The position numbers and the translations under genes were made by a program. The notes below the pieces were generated by a model that did no database searches, was not told where the DNA came from, and saw only the letters and a list, made by a program, of their open reading frames with translations. A stretch of 16,904 bases of DNA from an uncultured Veillonella sp. (GTDB lineage: Bacteria > Bacillota > Negativicutes > Veillonellales > Veillonellaceae). Positions 7,061 through 14,311 of the stretch are shown in pieces (positions within the stretch are counted from its first letter, which is position 1; the number at the start of each line of letters is the position of its first letter). The DNA lies in the NCBI GenBank assembly GCA_900549845.1, contig URPT01000025.1, forward strand, positions 1-16,904, in the 5' to 3' direction.

Positions 7061-7101
7061 ATAAATAAAGGCAGTTCAATCGCAACGGATCAAACTGCCT
7101 T
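7061..7101 (-). terminator. Rho-independent terminator after the DUF1232 gene
   Basis: Minus-strand arms of 14 bases (7101-7088 and 7081-7068, AAGGCAGTTTGATC with GATTGAACTGCCTT, two G-T pairs) enclose a 6-base loop. TTATTTATTT follows. It lies 13 bases past the stop of the DUF1232 gene. Confidence 0.9.
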
Positions 7102-7113
7102 AATGGTTAAAAG

Positions 7114-7458
7114 CTAGTTACTGCCACCAAATGGGAAGTATTTTTTTGCCTCTTCTTGATGACGAGTTTTAATGTAACGATTGGCAACCTTGAAGGCAAG
7201 ACCAAGCACGGCTACATCATCTATCCAACCTAATACAGGAATTGTATCCGGTACAATATCAATAGGTAATACGAGATACCCTAAGGCACCAGCAATGACT
7301 GCTTTTACATATTTTGGAGTGTCCTTGTCACGCATGCAGAGGAACAAGGTCACTGCTCGTTGTACAAAGGCAAGCTTCTTACCATATCGTCCTAAAAAAG
7401 CGGCGAATTTAGATTCGTTAAAATACTTACCATATGTAATAATTTTTAATGGATTCAT
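7114..7458 (-). CDS. DUF1232 (YkvA-like) membrane protein
   Basis: The hallmark DUF1232 core YLVLPIDIVPDTIPVLGWID (about residues 62-81) is present, with its proline- and aspartate-rich LPxDxxPD signature and flanking hydrophobic helices (roughly 49-69 and 78-96). The family is small and widely distributed, with no settled function. At 114 residues it is a typical length. I chose the ATG at 7458-7456 over the one six bases upstream because AAGGAT is seven bases away from it but almost touches the first. It follows the DUF697-like gene by about 19 bases and ends at a terminator, so the two form a unit. The family call is secure; the role is unknown. Confidence 0.88.
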   Translation of the reverse strand: MNPLKIITYGKYFNESKFAAFLGRYGKKLAFVQRAVTLFLCMRDKDTPKYVKAVIAGALGYLVLPIDIVPDTIPVLGWIDDVAVLGLAFKVANRYIKTRHQEEAKKYFPFGGSN

Positions 7459-7477
7459 CTTCATAATCCTTTAGCGC

Positions 7478-8329
7478 CTATTTGCGCAAACCACCAATTT
7501 TATCTTTTGCTGTATTAACAGTGTTTGTAGCAACATCTTTTGCTGTTTCAACAGCATCATTAGCTTTAGTTTTTGCAGTTTCTACTGCAGCTTGTGCAGA
7601 AGCTTTAGCTACTTCTACGCCACCTTTAGCTAATTCTTTAGCTACATCAATATTTTCTTTAGCAACATCAATTTTCTCTTTTGCCGCATCGGTTACTTTC
7701 GCCACAACTTCTGCTGCATTGTCATGAAGTTGATATTTTGTTTCGTTATTCCATTTATCGATAGCAGGTGTTACTTTTTCTTCGTAAACTTGTTTCAAAG
7801 TTTCTTTAGCAAGACCTGTTTCATTAGCAATACCAGCCCAAACGTCGCGTTGACCTTGTGTGAAAGGAATGCTAGCGCTTGCATCACGGATGATGTCACC
7901 TGCTATAGCTTTACCGCTTTCAAGGAATTCAGCAACCATTGGTTTATAACGTTCGATATCAGAAGGCATACCATCTTGGATCCAAATGTGAGCAATTTTA
8001 CCGATAGCATATGTTAAACCAACTGCTACAGGAACGCGAACTGCTTTTAGAGGAACAAGAAGAGAAATAGTCGCTGTACCTACAGCTGTGCTAAGACCAC
8101 CAACTAGACCCACTACGGCACCAGATTGCAATTCTACTTCGTAAAGATGTGCAATGCGAGTTACCATATACGTTGCATTGGCGCACAAAGCAACACTGCT
8201 GAATTTAGGGGATAATGCCAATGCCGCTGCACGACCTGCACCCCAGAAAATAAATTGTTCAACTTGATAGTCACGATCTTGAGAACCATCCATAAGTGGC
8301 TCAAGTGTTACGCCATTATATTCTGCCAT
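7478..8329 (-). CDS. DUF697-like membrane protein with C-terminal 11-residue helical repeats
   Basis: The first ~200 residues resemble DUF697-type proteins: a helix-rich segment with ALCANATYMVTRIAHLYEV (47-65), then glycine-rich hydrophobic stretches (68-92 and 96-117) likely to enter the membrane. From 214 to 283 the sequence changes to a lysine/alanine-rich amphipathic repeat. Two 7-residue units (DAAKEKI, DVAKENI) are followed by 11-residue units beginning at 228, 239, 250, 261 and 272, each starting [DEN]xAK. Eleven-residue periodicity is typical of LEA-like and lipid-surface helices. No signal peptide is seen. The ATG follows AAAGGAG, and an extended -10 promoter lies ~50 bases upstream. 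It is the first gene of a two-gene unit with DUF1232. The DUF697 assignment is moderate; the repeat is directly visible. Confidence 0.82.
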   Translation of the reverse strand: MAEYNGVTLEPLMDGSQDRDYQVEQFIFWGAGRAAALALSPKFSSVALCANATYMVTRIAHLYEVELQSGAVVGLVGGLSTAVGTATISLLVPLKAVRVPVAVGLTYAIGKIAHIWIQDGMPSDIERYKPMVAEFLESGKAIAGDIIRDASASIPFTQGQRDVWAGIANETGLAKETLKQVYEEKVTPAIDKWNNETKYQLHDNAAEVVAKVTDAAKEKIDVAKENIDVAKELAKGGVEVAKASAQAAVETAKTKANDAVETAKDVATNTVNTAKDKIGGLRK

Positions 8330-8378
8330 AAGTATTCTCCTTTGTTGTGAACCAACTATAGGTCATATTATTAGTATT

Positions 8379-8407
8379 ATTATACCATTCTATTGCTAGA
8401 AGTGAAA
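8379..8407 (-). promoter_or_regulatory. Extended -10 promoter for the DUF697-like gene
   Basis: The minus strand reads TGGTATAAT (8387-8379), with a weak -35 TTTCAC (8407-8402) at 17-base spacing. Transcription would begin near 8372, about 40 bases before the start codon. The rest of the gap 8330-8466 is AT-rich and shows no terminator hairpin for the SDR gene upstream. Confidence 0.7.
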
Positions 8408-8466
8408 TGAATTTTTCTAATTATCTATAGATTTAAAAAATAAAATAACTTCCAATATTTTCTATC

Positions 8467-9234
8467 TTACCAACTAGTGAGACCACCATCGATAGTCCAT
8501 GCTGCCCCCGTTACAAAGGAAGCTTTATTGCTCAATAAAAATACAATAACCTCTCCAATTTCATGAGGTTGACCAATGCGTCCCAAGGGATAATGTTGGC
8601 CCATTTCAGCCTTAGCAGCCTCTGCATCTTGCTGAGCATTTGCAATTTGTTTATCTACTAAAGAGGTATCCACATCACCAGGACAAACACAGTTAACGCG
8701 CACATTATGTGGTGCCATTTCAAGGGATAGTGATTTCGTAAAACTCACTACCGCACCTTTTGAAGCGCCGTATACAGAGCAAGCCACATTACCTTGTAAG
8801 CCTGCATCACTAGCTACCGTTACGATACTGCCCTTTGTAGCGCGCAAATAGGGCAATGCCGCTTGGCACAAGAAAACCGTACCTTTCACATTGGTGCCAA
8901 ACATTTCATCAAAGGCTGCTTCCGTTACATCTACTAGAAGCTCTTCTTCATAATAGCCTGCTGCTGTTACGAGAGCAGAAACACCGCCAAATAATTTAAC
9001 GGTTTCTTTTACAATGCGCTGACAATCTTCAATCTTCGATACATCCCCTTGGATGTACTGCACCCTTGAAGAATAGCGGCGCAATTTCATCTTAGCCGTT
9101 TGTCCTGATTTTTCATCACGACCGTTAATGACAACACACCAGCCTTCTTTAAGAAGCAATTTTGCCGTAGCAAATCCGATGCCCGATGTGCCACCACTAA
9201 TCAATGCCACTTGTACATCACTTTTATGAGGCAT
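8467..9234 (-). CDS. Short-chain dehydrogenase/reductase (SDR)
   Basis: This is a classical SDR of 255 residues that uses NAD(P)(H) to oxidise or reduce a carbonyl or hydroxyl group. All motifs are present: the nucleotide loop SGGTSGIG (13-20), TAAG (90-93, in place of the usual NNAG), N115, catalytic S142, and Y155-x3-K159 in YGASK. The C-terminal VTGAAWTIDGG (240-250) is the standard SDR end. The substrate cannot be deduced; FabG-like and sugar or alcohol dehydrogenases share these features. The ATG follows AGGAGG by seven bases. The gene lies 11 bases after the TauE/SafE gene and is the last of the probable dat-metNI operon, although no terminator is visible behind it. Confidence 0.93.
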   Translation of the reverse strand: MPHKSDVQVALISGGTSGIGFATAKLLLKEGWCVVINGRDEKSGQTAKMKLRRYSSRVQYIQGDVSKIEDCQRIVKETVKLFGGVSALVTAAGYYEEELLVDVTEAAFDEMFGTNVKGTVFLCQAALPYLRATKGSIVTVASDAGLQGNVACSVYGASKGAVVSFTKSLSLEMAPHNVRVNCVCPGDVDTSLVDKQIANAQQDAEAAKAEMGQHYPLGRIGQPHEIGEVIVFLLSNKASFVTGAAWTIDGGLTSW

Positions 9235-9245
9235 ACCTTGCCCTC

Positions 9246-10040
9246 CTATAATGTGGAAACATAGTCATAGACTAATTTCAACAACATAACTGTCGTTACC
9301 GACAAGAATACAACACGTACCAACGACGAACCCTTAGCAATAGCTAAATGAGATCCTAGGTAAGCACCTATAATTTGGCCTACCCCTGTAGCTAAGCCGT
9401 ACTTAATATTGACGTGACCTAAATAGAAAAATACGATTAAGGATGCTAAATTACTGGTAAAATTCAATATTTTTGCATTCGCAGAAGCATGCAGAAAATC
9501 AAAGCCAGTAAAAATAAAGCCCATAATCAAAAATGTACCTGTACCAGGGCCAATAAAACCATCATAAACACCAATGCCAAGAGCAAAAGTCATGCAAATA
9601 TACAATGCTTTTCCTGCTACTGCTGAGGTACGGTTTATTTCGCCCCAATCCTTTTTAAATACCACAAAAAGTGTGACACAAACGAGTAGGATGATAATAA
9701 TGGGCTTTACATACAAGGGTGGCAATGATACAACTGCTAAGGTACCAAGCATGGATCCTATAAATGTAAAAGGTAGTAATTTACGAACTAGAGAAAAATC
9801 AACCATGTGATTTCTTAAGAATGTAATTGACGCACTGCCAGCTCCAAATATACTAGACAGCTTATTACTGCCTAAGGCCATACTCGGCGGAAGGTTGGTT
9901 AATAGCATAGCAGGAACAGAGATTAGTCCCCCACCACCCACAATGGAGTCTACAAAGCCGGCAAAAGCACCTGCTACAGCGAGCAAAACGAGAATTAGGA
10001 TATCAAATGGTAAACCTGTTACCTCAATAAGCCACTCCAT
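9246..10040 (-). CDS. TauE/SafE (DUF81) family membrane exporter
   Basis: This is a polytopic membrane protein of 264 residues with about eight hydrophobic helices. It has the family's early glycine motif (FVDSIVGGGGLISVPAML, about 28-45) and a repeated half around GIGVYDGFIGPGTGTF. Members export sulfite, sulfoacetate or other organic anions. I place the start at the ATG 10040-10038, five bases behind AGGAGG. A longer reading frame reaching 10094 runs through a hairpin and lacks a ribosome site. It sits between the YerC-like regulator and the SDR gene, downstream of metNI, so a sulfur-compound role is plausible but only from context. Confidence 0.9.
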   Translation of the reverse strand: MEWLIEVTGLPFDILILVLLAVAGAFAGFVDSIVGGGGLISVPAMLLTNLPPSMALGSNKLSSIFGAGSASITFLRNHMVDFSLVRKLLPFTFIGSMLGTLAVVSLPPLYVKPIIIILLVCVTLFVVFKKDWGEINRTSAVAGKALYICMTFALGIGVYDGFIGPGTGTFLIMGFIFTGFDFLHASANAKILNFTSNLASLIVFFYLGHVNIKYGLATGVGQIIGAYLGSHLAIAKGSSLVRVVFLSVTTVMLLKLVYDYVSTL

Positions 10041-10064
10041 ATAAACCTCCTGTAGATAGCACAT

Positions 10065-10090
10065 CAACGGTCGCCAAAAGGCCACCGTTG
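10065..10090. other. Hairpin between the YerC-like and TauE genes
   Basis: CAACGGT (10065-10071) pairs with ACCGTTG (10084-10090). An inner GCC/GGC stem with an A4 (minus: T4) loop sits above one C-C mismatch. No U-run follows on the minus strand, so it is not a standard terminator. It may dampen or process the message between the regulator and the transporter gene. Confidence 0.6.
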
Positions 10091-10105
10091 TCATGCTAGT
10101 TTATT

Positions 10106-10402
10106 TTATTTTGCACCTAGACGATCTAAAGCTAATGTGTATCCATCAGCACCATAGACTAAGCATCGTTTGACACGACTAATAGTAGCCGTGCTCGCAC
10201 CTGTTTCTTCTACAATTTTTTCGTAGCTATCACCGGCACGTAGCATTTTTGCTACTTGTAAGCGTTGAGACAAAGCTTTCAATTCATTAATCGTACAGAT
10301 ATCTTCAAAGAATGCATAGCACTCCTCAGTATTTTCAAGCGTTAATATAGCGGTGAATAGCTCATCGTTTTGTTCACTTCTCAACTTCTCATTGATACTC
10401 AT
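10106..10402 (-). CDS. YerC/YecD-type TrpR-like DNA-binding regulator
   Basis: The 98-residue protein matches the small TrpR-like YerC/YecD family of Firmicutes. The helical leader ELKALSQRLQVAKML (40-54) is followed by a helix-turn-helix at ~58-80, with recognition helix GASTATISRVKRCL. The usual length is ~95-105. It starts seven to eight bases after metI and is preceded by AGGAGG. TrpR itself binds tryptophan; the ligand of YerC proteins is unknown. Its place within the dat-metNI-tauE group suggests it may regulate this operon, which is inference. The family assignment is strong. Confidence 0.88.
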   Translation of the reverse strand: MSINEKLRSEQNDELFTAILTLENTEECYAFFEDICTINELKALSQRLQVAKMLRAGDSYEKIVEETGASTATISRVKRCLVYGADGYTLALDRLGAK

Positions 10403-10411
10403 AGGATCCTC

Positions 10412-11065
10412 CTACTTCTTATTCATCGCTTTAGACCAAGCATCGCCAATCATTTGGACTAATTGTACCAAAATAACCAAGATGATAATGGTAGCAATCA
10501 TAATATCAGCTTGGAAACGTTGGTAACCATAGCGGATAGCAATATCACCAAGGCCACCGCCACCGATAGCACCAGCCATTGCAGAGTAACTGATGAGGTT
10601 AACGATAAGAACCGTTACATTATCGATAATCGTAGGCAATGCTTCAGGTAATAATACTTTCCAAATGATTTGGAGTGGACTTGCACCCATGGATTGGGCC
10701 GCTTCAATTACGCCAAAGTTAATATCTTTAATAGATGTTTCTACAAGACGTGCTAAGAATGGAATTGCAGCGATTGTTAAAGGCACACAAGCTGCAGTGG
10801 TACCAATAGATGTACCTGCCACCATACGAGTGAATGGAATGATAGCTACCATCAAAATGATAAATGGTACGGAACGCGTTGCATTGACGATAGCACCTAG
10901 CACCTTATTAAGCGCTACATTTTCTAAGATATGACCCTTAGAGGTTACTACCAAAATAACACCGAGAGGAATACCAAGTAACATAGCCATGACCGTAGAA
11001 ATAATGGTCATTTGCAATGTATCAAGGGTACCAGTTATGAGAAGATTAATGATTTGCTCTGACAT
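10412..11065 (-). CDS. metI: Methionine ABC transporter permease MetI
   Basis: This is the membrane subunit of the D/L-methionine importer. The 217 residues carry five hydrophobic helices and the permease-ATPase coupling motif EAAQSMGASPLQIIWKVLLP (about 129-148). The IGGGGLGDIAIRYGYQRF segment (~174-191) is strongly typical of MetI. The start ATG (11065-11063) lies inside the end of metN, overlapping it by 20 bases, behind GAGGTGA. Stoichiometry in the family is MetN2MetI2 with an external MetQ. No metQ is nearby; the next gene is the YerC-like regulator. Confidence 0.96.
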   Translation of the reverse strand: MSEQIINLLITGTLDTLQMTIISTVMAMLLGIPLGVILVVTSKGHILENVALNKVLGAIVNATRSVPFIILMVAIIPFTRMVAGTSIGTTAACVPLTIAAIPFLARLVETSIKDINFGVIEAAQSMGASPLQIIWKVLLPEALPTIIDNVTVLIVNLISYSAMAGAIGGGGLGDIAIRYGYQRFQADIMIATIIILVILVQLVQMIGDAWSKAMNKK

Positions 11066-12092
11066 AACCGATCACCTCGCTTTCAATTGGTAATGTTTTG
11101 ATGTAGTCTAAGCCCTCTTGCGCATTTTCTGGGTCACCATTCAAGATAACGATAAGGCGACCAACGCATGTATTTTGGATATAGTCGATGCCACCAAAGA
11201 GGATACTTACATCGAGGTTAAAGCGTCGTACGAGACCTGCCACTACAGGTTCATCTGTAGATTGGCCTGTGAATTTAAGACGTACTAATGGAGCTGTACC
11301 TGCAATCCATTGATCATGTAATTCCAAATGTTCTAACGCTTCTGGCGGTAAGTTATCACTCACAACAGAGCTGATGAATTCTTTTGTGGTATTTTCACGA
11401 GGATGTGTAAATACTTCAACAGTGCTACCTTCCTCGAGGATTACACCGCCTTCGATAACCGCTACACGATCACAAATTTCACGGATTACGTGCATTTCAT
11501 GAGTGATGAGAACGATAGTAAGGCCCATTTTTTCGTTGATATCTTTCAACAATTTCAAAATGGATTCTGTTGTTTGCGGATCCAGAGCAGATGTAGCTTC
11601 ATCACAAAGAAGAACCTTTGGATTAGACGCTAAGGCACGAGCGATACCTACACGTTGTTTTTGACCACCAGACAATTGAGATGGATAGTTATTCATACGC
11701 TCAGTAAGGCCTACGATATCAAGGATTGGCGTAATGCGTTCCTTGATTTCGGATTTGCTCAAACCTTGTAATTCCAACGGAAATGCCACATTGTCATACA
11801 CTGTACGAGAGGACAAAAGGTTAAAATGTTGGAAAATCATACCAATATCTTTGCGTGCTTTACGTAAATCGGATTTGCTAAGTGTTGTTAAATCTGTACC
11901 ATTGACGATAACAGAGCCAGATGTAGGAGCTTCGAGCATGTTGATGCATCGAATTAATGTGGATTTACCGGCCCCAGATTGACCGATAATGCCAAAGATT
12001 TCACCTTCTTTAACATCAAGGCTAATATCTTTTAATGCTTCCACACGAGTAGCGCCTTCATAGACTTTACTAATGTGTTGTAATTGAATCAA
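11046..12092 (-). CDS. metN: Methionine ABC transporter ATP-binding protein MetN
   Basis: This is the cytoplasmic ATPase of the methionine importer, 348 residues. It shows Walker A GQSGAGKST (37-45), Q-loop Q88, signature SGGQ (141-144), Walker B LLCDEA (161-166) and switch H198. The last ~85 residues form the NIL (ACT-like) domain of MetN, which binds methionine for feedback inhibition: PVVAGLVRRFNLDVSILFGG and the IESEVIGYV end. The start is a TTG (12092-12090): no in-frame ATG exists nearby and AAAGGA is seven bases upstream. A small inverted repeat (GGTAAA-AG-TTTACC, 12111-12124) lies in the 55-base gap after the transaminase gene. It overlaps metI by 20 bases. Confidence 0.96.
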   Translation of the reverse strand: MIQLQHISKVYEGATRVEALKDISLDVKEGEIFGIIGQSGAGKSTLIRCINMLEAPTSGSVIVNGTDLTTLSKSDLRKARKDIGMIFQHFNLLSSRTVYDNVAFPLELQGLSKSEIKERITPILDIVGLTERMNNYPSQLSGGQKQRVGIARALASNPKVLLCDEATSALDPQTTESILKLLKDINEKMGLTIVLITHEMHVIREICDRVAVIEGGVILEEGSTVEVFTHPRENTTKEFISSVVSDNLPPEALEHLELHDQWIAGTAPLVRLKFTGQSTDEPVVAGLVRRFNLDVSILFGGIDYIQNTCVGRLIVILNGDPENAQEGLDYIKTLPIESEVIGYVRANH

Positions 12093-12110
12093 AATAATGT
12101 CCTTTCTTAA

Positions 12111-12124
12111 GGTAAAAGTTTACC
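12111..12124. promoter_or_regulatory. Perfect inverted repeat ahead of metN
   Basis: GGTAAA-AG-TTTACC is a 14-base dyad with 6-base arms in the 55-base gap between dat and metN, just upstream of the ribosome site. It may be a protein-binding site or a short RNA stem. Its arms are too small for a terminator and no U-run follows. Confidence 0.45.
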
Positions 12125-12147
12125 ATGTAATGAAAGTAGATTACCTA

Positions 12148-13005
12148 TTAAGGCAAACCTTCTTCCATCAATTTTTCTAATGCTTCGCGTAGACGAAGTG
12201 TAATAGCACCTGGTTTACCACCGGATACTGGGTTTCTGTCTAGCTTAGTAATTGGGATGACACCACCAATTGTATCGGTAAAGAATAATTCGTCCGCATC
12301 ATCTACAAAGGCGCGGTCAAATTCTTTTTCGATGAGAGTAATACCTAGAGATGGTGCTACGCGAGTCAAAATCATTTGGCGCGTAATACCTTTTAAGATA
12401 TGATTATCTGCTGGGTGCGTATACAAGATACCATCTTTGACAGCAAATACATTGGATGTTGCACCTTCTGTACAAATACCATCGCGGAATAACATAGCTG
12501 TATAAGCAAATTTCTTTTCCGCTTTAGTTTGAGCCAAGATATTTGGAATCAAGTTAGTAGTCTTAACATCTACATGATCCCAACGTTCATCAGGCAATGC
12601 GATTGCTTTTACACCTTCACCCAATTTATTAACTGCATCCATATCCAAATTACGGATAGACATGAGCATTTGTGGTTCTAGTTTAGAACGATCATATGCA
12701 TGATGACGTGGCGCTACACCACGAGAGATTTGCAAATAAATATAGCCCTCTTTGATTTCACTTTGCTCGATTAAAATTTCGTGCAATTCTGTTAAATCAT
12801 CTGGGGTCATTTTTACGGGAATATCCATTTCACGCATAGAGCGATACAAGCGATCTTGATGGTAAGACAATGCGAAGCAACGGCCTTTTACAACACGTAC
12901 CACTTCGTATACAGAGTCACCAAACAAATAGCCACGGTCATCAATACTGATAACTTTGGCACCTGGTTCAACAAACTCGCCATTAAAATATGTTAATTCT
13001 TGCAT
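12148..13005 (-). CDS. dat: D-amino-acid (D-alanine) aminotransferase
   Basis: This is a class IV PLP aminotransferase of 285 residues. Lysine 148 in DVKTTNL is the Schiff-base residue, as in Bacillus Dat. Other Dat traits are Y33, the RGVAPRHH segment with R100 and H102 that binds the substrate carboxylate, RWDHVDVK (141-148) and TEGATSN (179-185). Branched-chain transaminase IlvE differs in these places, so Dat is preferred. It interconverts D-alanine and D-glutamate with the keto acids, and it can also handle other D-amino acids. It starts the dat-metNI group: the ATG follows GAGGTG, and an extended -10 lies ~60 bases upstream. Confidence 0.92.
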   Translation of the reverse strand: MQELTYFNGEFVEPGAKVISIDDRGYLFGDSVYEVVRVVKGRCFALSYHQDRLYRSMREMDIPVKMTPDDLTELHEILIEQSEIKEGYIYLQISRGVAPRHHAYDRSKLEPQMLMSIRNLDMDAVNKLGEGVKAIALPDERWDHVDVKTTNLIPNILAQTKAEKKFAYTAMLFRDGICTEGATSNVFAVKDGILYTHPADNHILKGITRQMILTRVAPSLGITLIEKEFDRAFVDDADELFFTDTIGGVIPITKLDRNPVSGGKPGAITLRLREALEKLMEEGLP

Positions 13006-13061
13006 AGGAGCACCTCTTTTTCTATATCGTTACTCTATCAAGTAGTAATCATCATGGACTT

Positions 13062-13107
13062 ATTATATCACAATTACTTTCAAATTTTCACACTTTACTT
13101 TGTGAAA
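13062..13107 (-). promoter_or_regulatory. Extended -10 promoter of the dat-metNI operon with overlapping inverted repeat
   Basis: The minus strand reads TGATATAAT (13070-13062), within TGTGATATAATAAG, the same 14 bases as the rph promoter. The hexamer at 17-base spacing (13090-13085, TGAAAA) is weak. Across and just upstream of it is an inverted repeat: TTTCACA (13086-13092) and TGTGAAA (13101-13107), perfect 7-base arms with an 8-base spacer. That position suits a repressor or activator site. Confidence 0.65.
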
Positions 13108-13125
13108 GATATAACTTAGATATAC

Positions 13126-13171
13126 AAAAATCCGCTAGGATGCCATAGCTAAAAACTATATCCTAGCGGAT
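13126..13171 (-). terminator. Rho-independent terminator after the acyltransferase gene
   Basis: ATCCGCTAGGAT (13130-13141) and ATCCTAGCGGAT (13160-13171) pair over 12 bases, with an extra inner ATAG/CTAT stem, and the U-run lies on the minus-strand side (13129-13126). It lies nine bases past the stop of the acyltransferase gene. Confidence 0.93.
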
Positions 13172-13179
13172 GTATATTA

Positions 13180-14295
13180 TTAATGTCCCAATATAAATTT
13201 ACGTAATGGTTTAGGTACATGGTTTAATGTCACGGCAGTCAAATAGGACAGGCCTAGCGCCATCACATACATAGCTAGCACATTAACTACCGTATACAAG
13301 AGATTATATTTAGCCATCACACCAGAGATAATTAACAACCAGAATGGATGTGCTAAATAAATGCCGTAGGACTTATCCCCTATTTCTGACCAAGTAGATT
13401 CCATAGTCGCATTCATTGGTAAGGTTTGGAATAAGAACAGACTAAATAGTGTTCCCAGTCCAGTATAGAGAACACCCATTGGGCTCATTTGATGAACTGT
13501 ATAAATTGCTTCAAGCACTGTATAATGCCATACGTCCATGACATAGTAGTAGGATCCAAGCATCAATAAAATAGAGCCTACCGCACTAACACCTAATAAG
13601 TAACGATAGCGCCACATGTATTCACATACCGTTTCATAGCGCTCAGCACATACAGCACCCAACAAGAATATCCACACATAATGGATAACCCAATAATTAA
13701 GTCTCATATCAAAGAGATATTTCAAGACAGGATTATTGCTGAGGTGTTCTGTTACCCACCGGCCGAGCATGTAAGACGAAACATAATCGATGCCCACTTG
13801 GATGATAAATAATAGAACCATCCAAAATACAGGGCGTTTTAAGATGACTTTCACCATAGCTCGCCATAAAGGCATCATCACGTAGAACCATAAGAGGATA
13901 ACCATAAAGTATAAATGATACATAGACGTACCAAATAATAGATTTACAGCCAATGGTCCAGGATGCAAATTACCTAGATTATGCGCCGTTAGTCCCGTGT
14001 AGAGCAAATAAAATATGGACCACGTAATATATGGAAATAGCACCACCTGAATACGGCGGTGCATAAATTCCTTATATGAGAATGGTCCCTCTACAGATGT
14101 ATGGTAGAACAATCCAAATGCAGAGAGGAAGAAAAATGCTGGTACTCCAAAGCGCGATAGAATTTCTAAGACGCTAATGAGTTCTAAATTTACAAAAGGA
14201 TTTTGTAATGCGTAAGAACCTACATGAATGCCGATAACACCGAGCATACAGAGTCCACGCATATATGTAATTTCCGGTAAAAATGCTTTTTTCAT
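13180..14295 (-). CDS. Acyltransferase-3 family membrane O-acyltransferase
   Basis: This is a polytopic membrane protein of 371 residues with roughly ten hydrophobic helices. The family motifs are visible at the start: YMRGLCMLGVIGIHVG with the conserved R and H, then the FFFLSAFGLFYH stretch near 55-66. Such proteins move acetyl or other acyl groups from the cytoplasm onto sugars of envelope polymers, as OatA and WecH-type proteins do. I place the start at the ATG 14295-14293 because AGGGA is six to seven bases away; an upstream ATG (14301) sits too close to it. It follows the DUF4127 gene by 16 bases and ends at a terminator. The acceptor polymer is unknown. Confidence 0.9.
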   Translation of the reverse strand: MKKAFLPEITYMRGLCMLGVIGIHVGSYALQNPFVNLELISVLEILSRFGVPAFFFLSAFGLFYHTSVEGPFSYKEFMHRRIQVVLFPYITWSIFYLLYTGLTAHNLGNLHPGPLAVNLLFGTSMYHLYFMVILLWFYVMMPLWRAMVKVILKRPVFWMVLLFIIQVGIDYVSSYMLGRWVTEHLSNNPVLKYLFDMRLNYWVIHYVWIFLLGAVCAERYETVCEYMWRYRYLLGVSAVGSILLMLGSYYYVMDVWHYTVLEAIYTVHQMSPMGVLYTGLGTLFSLFLFQTLPMNATMESTWSEIGDKSYGIYLAHPFWLLIISGVMAKYNLLYTVVNVLAMYVMALGLSYLTAVTLNHVPKPLRKFILGH

Positions 14296-14311
14296 AGCCA
14301 TTCCCTATTCA

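Noticed and set aside
7482..7727. Plus-strand frame of repeated S/A/T residues
   Set aside because: It is the antisense reading of the 11-residue repeat region of the DUF697-like gene; the repetition comes from that gene.
10041..10094. Longer N-terminus for the TauE/SafE protein
   Set aside because: It passes through a hairpin and has no ribosome site, while the ATG at 10040 follows AGGAGG at five bases.
12093..12147. SAM riboswitch or T-box ahead of metN
   Set aside because: The gap is only 55 bases and has just a 14-base dyad; no S-box core or T-box sequence is present, and the dat leader is only about 50 bases.
13086..13107. CRP/FNR-type binding site
   Set aside because: The arms are in the reverse orientation (TCACA outside-in, TGTGA second) and the 8-base spacing is wrong for CRP; FNR half-sites do not match.
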